The notes under the pieces: generated by a model
Told to the model about the DNA's origin: nothing
Databases searched by the model: none
What the model saw: only the letters and a program-made list of their open reading frames with translations
Shown: in pieces, positions 55,593-64,000 of the stretch
Layout: each line of letters begins with the position of its first letter
Numbering within the stretch: position 1 is the first letter of the stretch
Made by a program: the position numbers and the translations under genes
Source of the DNA: Trueperaceae bacterium
Lineage (GTDB): Bacteria > Deinococcota > Deinococci > Deinococcales > Trueperaceae
Assembly: GCA_002707365.1 (NCBI GenBank)
Contig: PAMQ01000015.1
Coordinates: forward strand, 139,951-203,950
Length of the DNA: 64,000 bases
Direction: 5' to 3'

Positions 55593-56393
55593 ATGTCGGA
55601 CAACCTCGAAGATTCAGTTGTCTTTGAACACCTCAATTATGAAATCGAGGGGAAAATTGCGATTTTGACGCTCTCGCGACCTGAAGTGTTAAACGCAATT
55701 AATGAGGCGCTACTGATGGAACTTGGTCTTGCCCTGCAGCTGGTAGAGGCAGATGTAGAGGTTCGCGCCCTTGTCGTTACTGGGGAGGGTAGAGCTTTTG
55801 GTGCTGGTGCTGACATCGTGGACCTAACCAAAATTAACGACGCCTTTAGCGGTCGAGAAGCTTCTCTGGCCGGCCAGGAAATCATGAATTCTTTGGCAAG
55901 TACAACATTTCCTACCATTGCTGCGATCGATGGCTTTGCTCTCGGCGGAGCCTTAGAATTGGCATTAGCCTGTGATCTAAGGATAGCTTCGCCGGAAACC
56001 CGCTTAGGGTTTCCAGAAGTCGGCTTAGGTCTAATCCCTTGTTATGGAGGGACCCAGCGCCTTTCACGATTAGTTGGCCTTAGCCCTGCCTTAGACATGA
56101 TTCTTACGGGCCGACAAATCACTGCTAAAGAAGCACTACAAATCGGTCTAGTCAATCGGATTTCAGAAGAAACCCTCCAAACCGCACTAGAAATAGCTAA
56201 CATCGTTGCTCGTAATGCCCCGATAGCTCTAGGTTTGGCCAAAGAGGCCGTTGTAAGGGGATTAGACGTAACGCTAGATGAAGGATTAGAAATCGAGGCT
56301 GACCTATTCGGTTTAGTCACAACCACCAACGATTACCGGGAGGGCACCAATGCCTTTATCGAAAAGAGGAACGCCAAATTTCAAGGCGAGTAA
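55593..56393 (+). CDS. Enoyl-CoA hydratase/isomerase (crotonase family)
   Basis: Crotonase of 266 aa that hydrates 2-enoyl-CoA in beta-oxidation. Marks: LSRPEVLNAIN, GRAFGAGADI for the oxyanion hole, DGFALGGALELALACDLRIAS with the first catalytic Glu, and LGFPEVGLGLIPCYGGTQRL with the second. AAGGAG stands six bases ahead of ATG 55593. With the thiolase 1.3 kb on, it suggests a fatty acid degradation set. Confidence 0.92.
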   Translation: MSDNLEDSVVFEHLNYEIEGKIAILTLSRPEVLNAINEALLMELGLALQLVEADVEVRALVVTGEGRAFGAGADIVDLTKINDAFSGREASLAGQEIMNSLASTTFPTIAAIDGFALGGALELALACDLRIASPETRLGFPEVGLGLIPCYGGTQRLSRLVGLSPALDMILTGRQITAKEALQIGLVNRISEETLQTALEIANIVARNAPIALGLAKEAVVRGLDVTLDEGLEIEADLFGLVTTTNDYREGTNAFIEKRNAKFQGE

Positions 56394-56579
56394 CCCATTT
56401 TGGGCATAACAACCAACTAGCTTCAACCTCATAGATATTGTAACTAGTTGCCACTTGACTGGGGTCCCTTGGTATTGGTTGAGGTTGAGTACATATACTC
56501 TACCTGACGACCTAATTCCAATCTGCTTTAGTTAAAAATAATTAGGAGTAGACAACTGAGCCTAAACAAACGGTGAGCT

Positions 56580-57614
56580 GTGAACGTAGAGCAACAAGTC
56601 CCGACCGTGCTTAAATCAGGTATGCCGTTTCGTATCCGCATTTCACTTGCTATCATTCTTGCCTTGACGCTTACCGTGGTAATCGGCCCTTTTCTTATAC
56701 CAGCACCTGACCTAGAAGGAACGGTTCCTGCCGCCCAATTAGCAGACGAAGAAAGTCAATTCATTGAACTTGCCGGGCTAACAGTCCATTACAAAACATC
56801 TTCCCGGCAATCTGTCGGACAAGGACCAATTTTCTTGTTCTTGCATGGCTTTGCCTCAACCTTATACAGCTGGCACGAAGTAATGGATGCCCTAGGGCAA
56901 ACAGGTTGGTCAATCTCTCTTGATCGTCCTGCTTTCGGGCTCACTGAACGACCGAAGGGAGGAACTTGGAAAAACAGCAACGTCTATTCCCCGAGGGGAC
57001 AGGTTGAGTTATCTGTTCATCTCCTAGATGCCCTTGGTGTTGATTCTGCAGTAATTGTTGGTCATTCATCAGGCGGTGCGCTTGCTACTAAATTTGCTTT
57101 GGATTACCCAGACCGAATCGATGGCCTAATTCTCGTAGGTCCCGCCATTATTCGTGAGGGTGGCGCCCCGTTATGGACGCGTCCTTTGCTTTTCACCCCA
57201 CAACTAAATAGGGTTGGTCCTCTGTTAATGAGGCAGCTTAGTGGCACTGCTGGTTCAACCTTTGTTCAATCTGCTTGGAGCAATCCTAGTCTGATTGACG
57301 ACGACACCATCGAAGCCTATCAGAAAGGAATTAAGGTGAACAATTGGGATCGAGCCCTTTGGGAATTCACCCGCACGAATCAGCGCCTGAATTTGTTTGA
57401 CAACCTCGATGAGATTAAGATTCCTACCTTAGTCATAGCAGGATCAGACGACAAGATTGTTTCAATAGAAGACTCAGAACAGGTTGCTCAGGCGATACCA
57501 GGCTCGACATTTGAGATTCTAATCGGGTGTGGTCACATTCCCCAGGAAGAGTGCCCCAACTCCTTCATTAAGGTTGTGCAGGAATGGCTTACAGGAGAGG
57601 AAAAGGTACCGTAA
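56580..57614 (+). CDS. Membrane-anchored alpha/beta hydrolase
   Basis: A 344-aa hydrolase. Residues about 18-42 form an N-terminal membrane helix or signal anchor, then the alpha/beta fold with LFLHGFASTLYSW, the nucleophile elbow VGHSSGGA, the acid Asp in VIAGSDDKIV, and the catalytic His in GCGHIPQEE. The cap region is helical. The substrate is unknown; esterases and lipases of this pattern are common. It starts at GTG 56580 with GGTGAG upstream. It is convergent with the thiolase gene. Confidence 0.88.
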   Translation: MNVEQQVPTVLKSGMPFRIRISLAIILALTLTVVIGPFLIPAPDLEGTVPAAQLADEESQFIELAGLTVHYKTSSRQSVGQGPIFLFLHGFASTLYSWHEVMDALGQTGWSISLDRPAFGLTERPKGGTWKNSNVYSPRGQVELSVHLLDALGVDSAVIVGHSSGGALATKFALDYPDRIDGLILVGPAIIREGGAPLWTRPLLFTPQLNRVGPLLMRQLSGTAGSTFVQSAWSNPSLIDDDTIEAYQKGIKVNNWDRALWEFTRTNQRLNLFDNLDEIKIPTLVIAGSDDKIVSIEDSEQVAQAIPGSTFEILIGCGHIPQEECPNSFIKVVQEWLTGEEKVP

Positions 57615-57684
57615 CTAGAAAGTTGATCAGAATCGAGTAGATTTATTTGGGTAAAGAGGAATTGCTGAAATTAGCGGAACCCAA

Positions 57685-58860
57685 CTAACTAAGTTCTATA
57701 CCTAGCGCAAGAGCTTCGCCGCCCCCAATGCAAATCGTAGCTATCCCTCTGGACTCCTGCCTCTGTTTCAGCGCATGAAGTAAGGTAACAAGTATTCGGG
57801 CTCCTGAAGCCCCGATTGGGTGTCCCAGTGCAACTGAGCCACCGTGTACGTTAACGCGATCGCTTAAGAGGTTTAGTTCTTTAGTAACAGCCATCGGTAC
57901 TACACTGAACGCCTCGTTAATCTCAAAAAGATCAACTGAATCTGGAGTCCAGCTAAGCCGACTAAATAGTGACTCTATAGCTCCTACGGGGGCTGTAGTA
58001 AACCATTCAGGAGTATGCGCGTTCCCAGAGTACCCACAAATCTTTGCCTCAATTGTTAAGCCTAATTCACGAGCAACGGTCGCTTCGGCGATAACGACAG
58101 CTGCTGCGCCATCATTGAGGGTAGAAGCGTTAGCGGCAGTAATAGTTCCGTCCTTTTCGAACGCTGGACGTAAAGCAGGAATTCTAGCGAAATCAACCTT
58201 GGCTGGACTCTCGTCCTCAAATACAGTCTGGGTAGCACCTTTGTACCCTTTAGCTTCTGTAGGGACAATTTCTTCCGAAAAATAACCTTCTGTTATGGCC
58301 TGTTGAGCCCTTCGATACGATTCAATCGCATAAACATCTTGTTGTTCTCTCGAAAATCCGTATCGTTCTGCACAAAGTTCTGCACAAGAACCCATGTGGA
58401 TATCATTATAGACGTCCCACAAGCCATCCTTAATTATCGAATCAACTATCTCTCCATCTCCCAAGGGCCAACCTTTTCTCGCGCCTAGGAGCAAGTGGGG
58501 TGAATTGGACATAGACTCCATTCCCCCAGCAACCACAATTGAAGCATCGCCCACTGCTATAGCTCTAACAGCTTGGATGATGGCTTCAAGCCCACTACCG
58601 CACATTTTATTCAGGGTAACCGTCGGTATGGTATCTGGTAAGCCTGAGTAAAGCGCTACCTGCCGAGCTGGCGCCTGCCCCAAGCCCGCCGAAAGCACAT
58701 TTCCAAACACCACTAAATCAATACAATCAGGATCAATACCTGCCTGATTAACAGCTCCATGGAGAACTATAGAACCAAGCTCTGGGGCAGTAACACTAGC
58801 CAATCGTCCCTGGAACGCCCCAATAGGGGTCCGTTTCGCTGATGCAATTACAATATCCAT
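57685..58860 (-). CDS. Acetyl-CoA acetyltransferase (thiolase)
   Basis: Thiolase of 391 aa acting in beta-oxidation or acetoacetyl-CoA synthesis. Active-site blocks: NKMCGSGLEA with the acylated Cys, VVAGGMESMSNSPHLL, FEINEAFS, GGSVALGHPIGASGARIL with His, and CIGGGEALALG with the second Cys. All three catalytic residues are present. Length and motifs fit the biosynthetic/degradative acetyl-CoA class; direction of use is open. It may work with the crotonase at 55.6 kb. Confidence 0.94.
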   Translation of the reverse strand: MDIVIASAKRTPIGAFQGRLASVTAPELGSIVLHGAVNQAGIDPDCIDLVVFGNVLSAGLGQAPARQVALYSGLPDTIPTVTLNKMCGSGLEAIIQAVRAIAVGDASIVVAGGMESMSNSPHLLLGARKGWPLGDGEIVDSIIKDGLWDVYNDIHMGSCAELCAERYGFSREQQDVYAIESYRRAQQAITEGYFSEEIVPTEAKGYKGATQTVFEDESPAKVDFARIPALRPAFEKDGTITAANASTLNDGAAAVVIAEATVARELGLTIEAKICGYSGNAHTPEWFTTAPVGAIESLFSRLSWTPDSVDLFEINEAFSVVPMAVTKELNLLSDRVNVHGGSVALGHPIGASGARILVTLLHALKQRQESRGIATICIGGGEALALGIELS

Positions 58861-59195
58861 CTATACATCCCTTTCACAAAACCAGCTAGTAGCATATTTA
58901 CTTCCACCGTCTAGGTCCTTAATTAATGTATACAGAAAAACATAACCCACCTAAAAATAAAAATTAGTGATTGACTTCGCCGCACCAGGAATTCACGCGA
59001 AAGACATACCCGGAGTGGTCCTGCAATTAGTTAGGTAGTAATCCCACTAATCACGTGCATTCACAACGCGTCCTGACCACAGTCGCAATAATGTAAACTG
59101 GGCAATAAGTGATTAAATTTATACTGATCCTTTCAATAAGGTCACTAAATTGAGTAGTTGCCGTCATATCTATAAGGTACCTACAAAAGGAAAAC
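58861..59195. other. Divergent region thiolase / hflX, no gene seen
   Basis: AT-rich, with no coding frame supported. It should hold the two divergent promoters; a TATACT-like box occurs near 59130, but there is no matching -35 box, so I make no firm promoter call. Confidence 0.4.
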
Positions 59196-60986
59196 TTGTC
59201 CCACTCGATAGGTTTGTTAGTTGCACGATACACACGATGTGTGAGTCGATATTGGAAGGGGACTGAAGTTATCGAACGGGTGCATGGTAACGTTTCAGGC
59301 CTAAGAAATAATCATTTAAAGCGCCTAAGTAATCTTTACCGTAGAAAAGTACCCCCGTCAACCACAGTTACCATTGCTTTAGCTCGGGCTATGGCTGAAA
59401 TATCACGAGAGATTGGAAGGGGCGTAGTACTACTTATTGACCGTCGAGGTCGCGTAGTGACGGTGGCAGTAGGTGACGCCAATGACGCTCCTATCCCGCA
59501 ACGGTTCGGGGAGGTTGGATCGAGACTCTCGGGACTCCGACTAATTCACAGTCATTTAAAGCTTGGTGGCCTGAGTCCAGATGACCTGACAACTCTGTTT
59601 CTTAATCGACTAGATGCCCTGGTCGCGTTCGATACCCTATCATCGGCAAATGGTGGAATTGAATTGGGACAAGCTCATTTTGCTCAAATAGCACCGCCCA
59701 CTTCAAGCGAAGAAGACTGGATTGTTGACCCGCCAACTCAACTTGGATATTTAGAGCAAGGCGATGTTCTGGAACGCATTCGGGCTCTAGAGGAAGAACT
59801 TACTAGATCAAGAAAAGCTCGAGATGTAGGTAGCTCTAGTGAAGAAAGAGCCATCTTGGTAGGCTTGGAAAGTGGGGAAGGAACGTTTGAAGCTGAATCA
59901 AGACTAGCAGAACTAGAGGAATTAACACGAAGTGCAGGCGGTAAGATTGCTGGTAAAAGCCTGCAGCACCGGAAAACCATAAACCCTAAGACCTTGATTG
60001 GTCTAGGTAAACTACAAGAGCTAGTTTCCTTGGCGTATCACGAGGATGCAGATTTACTAGTTTTTGATAGGGAGCTTTCCCCAGGTCAGGCTAGAGAGAT
60101 AGAAAGTTTTACGAGATTAAAGGTGCTAGACAGAACTCAAGTTATTCTAGATATTTTTGCGCAGAACGCTCGAGGTCGTGAGGCTCAAGTTCAGGTTGAA
60201 CTCTCTCAACTCAATTATCAACTGACCCGGCTTTCTGGCCGAGGTAGTCAGATGAGTCGTCTTGGCGGTGGCATTGGTACTAGAGGTCCCGGGGAAACCA
60301 AGTTAGAGGTAGATCGTCGTCGTATCAGAACCCGCATTTCTGCGCTCGAAACTGAAGTGGACAGCATTAGTCGGCAGCGGTCCGAAACTCGTAAGAATCG
60401 ACGTCGTGGACGTACACCTGTCATTGCTCTTGTGGGTTACACGAATGCTGGTAAAAGTACGCTTTTTAATGTCGTCTCGAAGTCTAATGCATTGGCCCGC
60501 AACAAGCTCTTCAGTACTCTCCGGCCAACAACTAAAGAGGGTTGGTTGCCTGATCTTGGGGAGTGGGGTGCCAAAGTACTGTACACGGATACTGTTGGCT
60601 TCATTCGAGATTTGCCTGATGAACTTAGAGATGCTTTCCGAGCCACGTTAGCAGAACTACACGAGGCAGATTTACTTCTTCATGTGGTTGATGCAGCTAT
60701 ACCAGGTGCACCCGATAGAGTCGACGCGGTAAACCGGATACTCGATGACCTAGATCTAGACCCACCACGTTACATTGTCTTAAACAAAGCTGATGCTGCT
60801 GATCAGAAAGTAATTATTCAACTCAGACAACGTTACGGGGCCTCTGTCGTTTCGGCAGCTACAAAAAACGGTTTGGATAATCTCAAATCCGAATTAGCTA
60901 CTCAACTTAACCAGAGTGGCGTACATTCAACTGGTTTTTCCAACAAGAAATACGCGTACTCTGGGTTCATAACGAGCGCTGACTAA
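59196..60986 (+). CDS. hflX: GTPase HflX, long form
   Basis: Ribosome-associated GTPase of 596 aa that splits stalled or idle ribosomes. The N-terminal 200 residues form an extra domain typical of Deinococcus-type HflX (GNVSGLRNNHLKRLSNLYRRKVPP). The HflX core follows with DLLVFDRELSPGQARE, FAQNARGREAQVQVELSQLNYQ and GIGTRGPGETKLEVDRR. The G domain has LVGYTNAGKSTLFN, DTVGFIRDLP and NKAD. TTG 59196 has AAAAGGA just upstream; GTG 59280 is a possible later start. Confidence 0.93.
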   Translation: MSHSIGLLVARYTRCVSRYWKGTEVIERVHGNVSGLRNNHLKRLSNLYRRKVPPSTTVTIALARAMAEISREIGRGVVLLIDRRGRVVTVAVGDANDAPIPQRFGEVGSRLSGLRLIHSHLKLGGLSPDDLTTLFLNRLDALVAFDTLSSANGGIELGQAHFAQIAPPTSSEEDWIVDPPTQLGYLEQGDVLERIRALEEELTRSRKARDVGSSSEERAILVGLESGEGTFEAESRLAELEELTRSAGGKIAGKSLQHRKTINPKTLIGLGKLQELVSLAYHEDADLLVFDRELSPGQAREIESFTRLKVLDRTQVILDIFAQNARGREAQVQVELSQLNYQLTRLSGRGSQMSRLGGGIGTRGPGETKLEVDRRRIRTRISALETEVDSISRQRSETRKNRRRGRTPVIALVGYTNAGKSTLFNVVSKSNALARNKLFSTLRPTTKEGWLPDLGEWGAKVLYTDTVGFIRDLPDELRDAFRATLAELHEADLLLHVVDAAIPGAPDRVDAVNRILDDLDLDPPRYIVLNKADAADQKVIIQLRQRYGASVVSAATKNGLDNLKSELATQLNQSGVHSTGFSNKKYAYSGFITSAD

Positions 60987-60993
60987 AAACCCT

Positions 60994-61983
60994 TTAAGTC
61001 CATGGAAGTTTAGATCTCTTGTCCCAGTAAACTTCAGCTTGTTCAGCGATTGATCTGAGGTCATTGAGAGTAAAATCGTCAAGCACAATTTCCGTGGCGC
61101 CAAGATTATCTTCAAGCTGATCCACGGTAATAGCTCCCAAAAGAACAACGTCTACCCAAGGTTGTGCCAAAACAACTGCTAGAGCAAGCTTAGAGATAGT
61201 GGTGTTAGTGGTTACTGCTGCACGCCTCAATGTTTCTAGTGACTCATGAGGTAAGTGTTTACTACCTCGACCAGTAAGACGGCCGTTTGCTAGAGCTTCT
61301 TTCACTATCACCACCACACCCGACTTATGGGCTTCAGCTAGAACATTTCCCACTGATGATTCCAGGATATTCCAAGTCGCTTGGACCGTATCAAAAAGAG
61401 GTTCGCCTCCTACTTCTATGCTGAGTGCGTACTCTAAAGTACTCACCTGGTCTGGGCCAGTTAATGAGAGGCCAATAGCCACGCCATTCTCATTGCGAAG
61501 GTCAAATAACATCTCACGCACAGTGACATCTCCAAGGACTCCACTCATTAGGGTTGCAGAATGAATTTGGTATAAATCTAAATTAGAACCAAGCAACGTT
61601 TTAGTTTCATTCCATTGTCGTTGGAGCTGAGCTAAGCTTAGGTCCTTCTGTTCATGGACGGCAGCAGTAATCTGCCAATCCGCAGTATAGGTGTAACCCC
61701 ATTTAGATCCTATGGTTATTTCATCACTGGCCCTTGGATTACGTGAAATCCATGTGGCTAGGAAATCTTCAGCCCTCCCGTACGAGCGGGCTACATCAAA
61801 ATATCTAACGCCCCCTTTATAAGCTCTATCGAGCAAAAGGAGTGCACGCTGCTCCATAGCGTCGAAACTAGGATCTTCCACATCAATCCCATGGTTGATA
61901 GTAATGTAGCCCGGACGACCGATAGCAGCCATACCAAACCCAAGACGTGATTTCCTTAGGCTGCTTCTAATCGCACTACCCAA
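60994..61983 (-). CDS. Aldo/keto reductase
   Basis: NADPH-dependent TIM-barrel reductase of 329 aa. The catalytic tetrad is visible: Asp and Tyr in RYFDVARSYGRAED, Lys in GSKWGY, and His in LYQIHSAT. The C-terminal phosphate site region VVLLGAITVDQLEDNLGA fits. The substrate is unknown. The start is TTG 61983 with AAGGAG seven bases upstream, which makes it a firm start. It is convergent with hflX; the two stops are eight bases apart. Confidence 0.9.
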   Translation of the reverse strand: MGSAIRSSLRKSRLGFGMAAIGRPGYITINHGIDVEDPSFDAMEQRALLLLDRAYKGGVRYFDVARSYGRAEDFLATWISRNPRASDEITIGSKWGYTYTADWQITAAVHEQKDLSLAQLQRQWNETKTLLGSNLDLYQIHSATLMSGVLGDVTVREMLFDLRNENGVAIGLSLTGPDQVSTLEYALSIEVGGEPLFDTVQATWNILESSVGNVLAEAHKSGVVVIVKEALANGRLTGRGSKHLPHESLETLRRAAVTTNTTISKLALAVVLAQPWVDVVLLGAITVDQLEDNLGATEIVLDDFTLNDLRSIAEQAEVYWDKRSKLPWT

Positions 61984-62077
61984 CGTTATACTCCTTCATT
62001 GTTAATCGTAAATTAAGGTCTGTACGGCGGCAAGAGTATTCCGCCTAAGTTGTCCAAGTGTAATCCAATGAGCTGTT

Positions 62078-63916
62078 ATGGGTTTACCATGGGGCATGCC
62101 CTTCTCAAATCTCCGGCACTTTATACGTCTTCTGGAGACTCGTAGTGACCTTAAGCGCATCCAAGAATCTGTTTCTCCAAACCTGGAAATCGCTGCTATT
62201 ACGGATCAAATCACGAAAGCTGGAGGTCCGGCTTTATTTTTTGAGAAAGTTGATGGCTCTGATCTTCCCGTAGTCATTAATCTTTTCGGATCACCACAGA
62301 GAATGGCGTGGGCATTAGGCATAAACCATCTAGACGAATTAGGTGATCGTCTTCGTAACCTCCTTGACGTAAAGCTGGGAAATGGCCTAATCGGGCTCGC
62401 GGCTAATTTCCCTAAATTACGTAACTTAACGTCACTTCCCCCAAGACTAGTTCGTAAAGGTCCAGTGCAGGAAAGAGTCTTCCGAGACGATGCAGTAGAT
62501 CTTCGTCGCCTTCCCGTACTTACCTGTTGGCCGGGAGATGGCGGTCCTTTCGTAACTTTGCCGCTGGTAATTACAAGGGATCCACTTGATGGTGAAGTTA
62601 ACGTCGGGATGTATAGAATGCAGATCTTTGACCGCAACACAACTGGGATGCATTGGCAGCGCCATAAGACAGGTGCAAGGCATTTAGAAAACGCCCGTAA
62701 AGCAGGCAAGAAACTAGAAGTAGCTGTTGCTTTGGGGGGCGATCCAGCCCTGATTTACGCTGCTACAGCCCCCTTACCACCGGTGCCGGGACTTAATGAA
62801 TTTGCATTAACTGGTTACCTTAGAGGGAAGTCAGTTGAACTCACTCGGGCCGTCACAGTAGATCTTGACGTACCTGCTCAAGCTGAAATTATTTTGGAGG
62901 GGTACGTGGATCCTGAGGAGGCTTGGCAAGCGGAGGGGCCATTTGGAGACCACACGGGATTTTACACGCTCCAAGATCTTTACCCTTTGTTTCACGTCAC
63001 TGCAATCACCATGCGCCAAGACGCCATTTACCCAGCAACGATAGTGGGTAAACCCCCGATGGAAGATGCTTACTTTATTGAGGCGAGCGAGAAGCTATTT
63101 AAGGTACCAGCGCAGTTAATCCTGCCTGAGATCGTGGACTATCACATGCCACCCGCTGGAATTGCCCATAATCTGGTTAACGTACGTATCAACAAGCAAT
63201 ACCCCGGACAGGCTTTCAAAGTTGCTAATGGGTTGCTTGGACTCGGGCAGATGATGTTCGCTAAAGTAATTCTAGTAACAGACGAAAAGGTCGCCCCACA
63301 GAATCACCTAGAGTTCTGGCGAGCCGTACTGAAGAATGTCACGCCGGGACGTCACCAGCAATACGCAAAAGGTCCGATTGACGTTCTAGATCACTCAAGT
63401 AGGTCATGGAGCTACGGCAGTAAGATTATTCTTGATGGCACACGAAAACACCGTGAAGAAGGCTTAAATCAAGAATGGGAACCTAACCCTACCCGTACTT
63501 ATCAAGAGCTACCTGAACACAACGAAATACTGGACCAATACCAACTCGCAGGCGGGTTCTGGTTCATTACCATCCACAAATCAAGAGCAGGACAAGGCCA
63601 TCAAATTGGTGAATGGGCTGCTAACCAACTTGAAGCTGAAGGAGTAAAAATAATAGCAGTGCTTGACGATCTAACCGACCCAACTAATTTCGAAGACTGC
63701 ATATGGACCCTGTTAAACAACATTGATCCGGAACGAGACATTAAGGTTGTAGAAGAATCACCCCTCACACCAGTATTCTTAATAGATGGCACCCCAAAAA
63801 TCCAAGCAGAGGGGTTTACTAGAGAATGGCCCGAAAAGATCATGATGGCACCTGAAATAATTGATCGCGTCTCCCCTTTAGTCAAAACAATATTGCAGGA
63901 AGATGTACCTCTATAA
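62078..63916 (+). CDS. ubiD: UbiD family decarboxylase
   Basis: Prenylated-FMN-dependent decarboxylase of 612 aa, in the group with 3-polyprenyl-4-hydroxybenzoate and menaquinone-pathway decarboxylases. Marks: SNLRHFIRLLETRSDLKRI, RMQIFDRNTTGMHWQRHKTGARH, GGDPALIYAATAPLP, EIILEGYVDP, EGPFGDHTGFYTL and FKVANGLLGLGQMMFAKVI. The pathway is either respiratory quinone or aromatic acid metabolism. No ubiX is in the window. ATG 62078 was taken; ATG 62096 (MPFSN) is equally possible. Confidence 0.9.
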   Translation: MGLPWGMPFSNLRHFIRLLETRSDLKRIQESVSPNLEIAAITDQITKAGGPALFFEKVDGSDLPVVINLFGSPQRMAWALGINHLDELGDRLRNLLDVKLGNGLIGLAANFPKLRNLTSLPPRLVRKGPVQERVFRDDAVDLRRLPVLTCWPGDGGPFVTLPLVITRDPLDGEVNVGMYRMQIFDRNTTGMHWQRHKTGARHLENARKAGKKLEVAVALGGDPALIYAATAPLPPVPGLNEFALTGYLRGKSVELTRAVTVDLDVPAQAEIILEGYVDPEEAWQAEGPFGDHTGFYTLQDLYPLFHVTAITMRQDAIYPATIVGKPPMEDAYFIEASEKLFKVPAQLILPEIVDYHMPPAGIAHNLVNVRINKQYPGQAFKVANGLLGLGQMMFAKVILVTDEKVAPQNHLEFWRAVLKNVTPGRHQQYAKGPIDVLDHSSRSWSYGSKIILDGTRKHREEGLNQEWEPNPTRTYQELPEHNEILDQYQLAGGFWFITIHKSRAGQGHQIGEWAANQLEAEGVKIIAVLDDLTDPTNFEDCIWTLLNNIDPERDIKVVEESPLTPVFLIDGTPKIQAEGFTREWPEKIMMAPEIIDRVSPLVKTILQEDVPL

Positions 63917-63931
63917 CAAGGATTATCAATA

Positions 63932-64000
63932 GTGAAAAACTTTCGTCCTAAAGTTATTTGTTACCTAACGTTCCTCACCCTAGGTATCTTCGGTGGTAGT
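63932..64000 (+). CDS. Start of an unidentified gene, cut by the window edge
   Basis: GTG at 63932 opens 23 codons to the edge, with AAGGA nine bases upstream and 15 bases after the ubiD stop. The peptide begins MKNFRPKVICYLTFLTLGIF, basic then hydrophobic, as for a signal peptide or the first membrane helix. A polyprenyltransferase (UbiA) beside ubiD is possible but cannot be shown from so little sequence. Confidence 0.45.
   Translation, partial: MKNFRPKVICYLTFLTLGIFGGS

Overview
The window looks like a chromosomal segment of a Deinococcota (Deinococcus-Thermus) bacterium of moderate, not high, GC content. The evidence is protein similarity recalled from knowledge, not a search. DNA polymerase I follows the Taq layout, with a degenerate proofreading domain and an ending close to that of Taq. 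TrmH resembles the Thermus enzyme, HflX has the long N-terminal domain seen in Deinococcus, and a YpdA-type reductase suggests bacillithiol. A deep-branching marine relative of Trueperaceae would fit, but that placement is inference. No insertion sequence, phage gene, integrase or CRISPR array was seen.

Layout. 1-10.5 kb: argS (3' end cut off by the window edge), lon with a clear promoter and inverted repeat, a tpiA/M24 aminopeptidase pair, a phosphohexomutase, argB, and a seven-LysM M23 endopeptidase. 10.7-18 kb: a metallophosphoesterase, then a minus-strand series: a DinG/XPD-like helicase, a cysteine-less ArsC/Spx homologue, ymdB, exbB, exbD, and a TonB-like anchor fused to a DUF3048 domain. 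tRNA-Leu follows. 18-21.3 kb: trmH, lipB, lipA, crcB. 21.3-31.1 kb: a minus-strand run trpE-trpG-GT2-trpD-pdxS-PBP1A-P1 peptidase-pdxT, with fabI upstream. 31.3-38.2 kb: a coupled Nudix/SDR/methyltransferase trio, polA, glmM, and rpsT behind a leader with an intrinsic terminator. 38.2-42 kb: a SUOX-like enzyme, trmJ and tRNAs Ser, Ser, Arg and Lys. 40.2-48.5 kb: an accessory catabolic stretch with a beta-propeller-like protein, PhyH dioxygenase, HpcH/HpaI aldolase, deoD, Gfo/Idh oxidoreductase, sugar isomerase and LacD-type aldolase. 48.5-64 kb: nth, ypdA, M42 peptidase, a structured intergenic region, a degenerate M50 protein, a Ser/Thr kinase with an NHL-like propeller, a DsbA-like protein, enoyl-CoA hydratase, alpha/beta hydrolase, thiolase, hflX, an aldo/keto reductase, ubiD and the start of one more gene.

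How genes work together. Cell-envelope functions recur: LysM/M23 hydrolase, PBP1A, GlmM, and the ExbB/ExbD/TonB-DUF3048 set. The last is the strongest candidate for an undescribed system: a proton-driven motor with its transducer fused to a domain usually found as a stand-alone secreted lipoprotein. The second is a set of nested helices at 51584-51695, ahead of a pseudoprotease of the M50 family, which could be an unrecognised structured RNA. Coenzyme genes also cluster: PLP synthase (pdxS/pdxT), lipoate (lipB/lipA), and a possible pterin-related trio.
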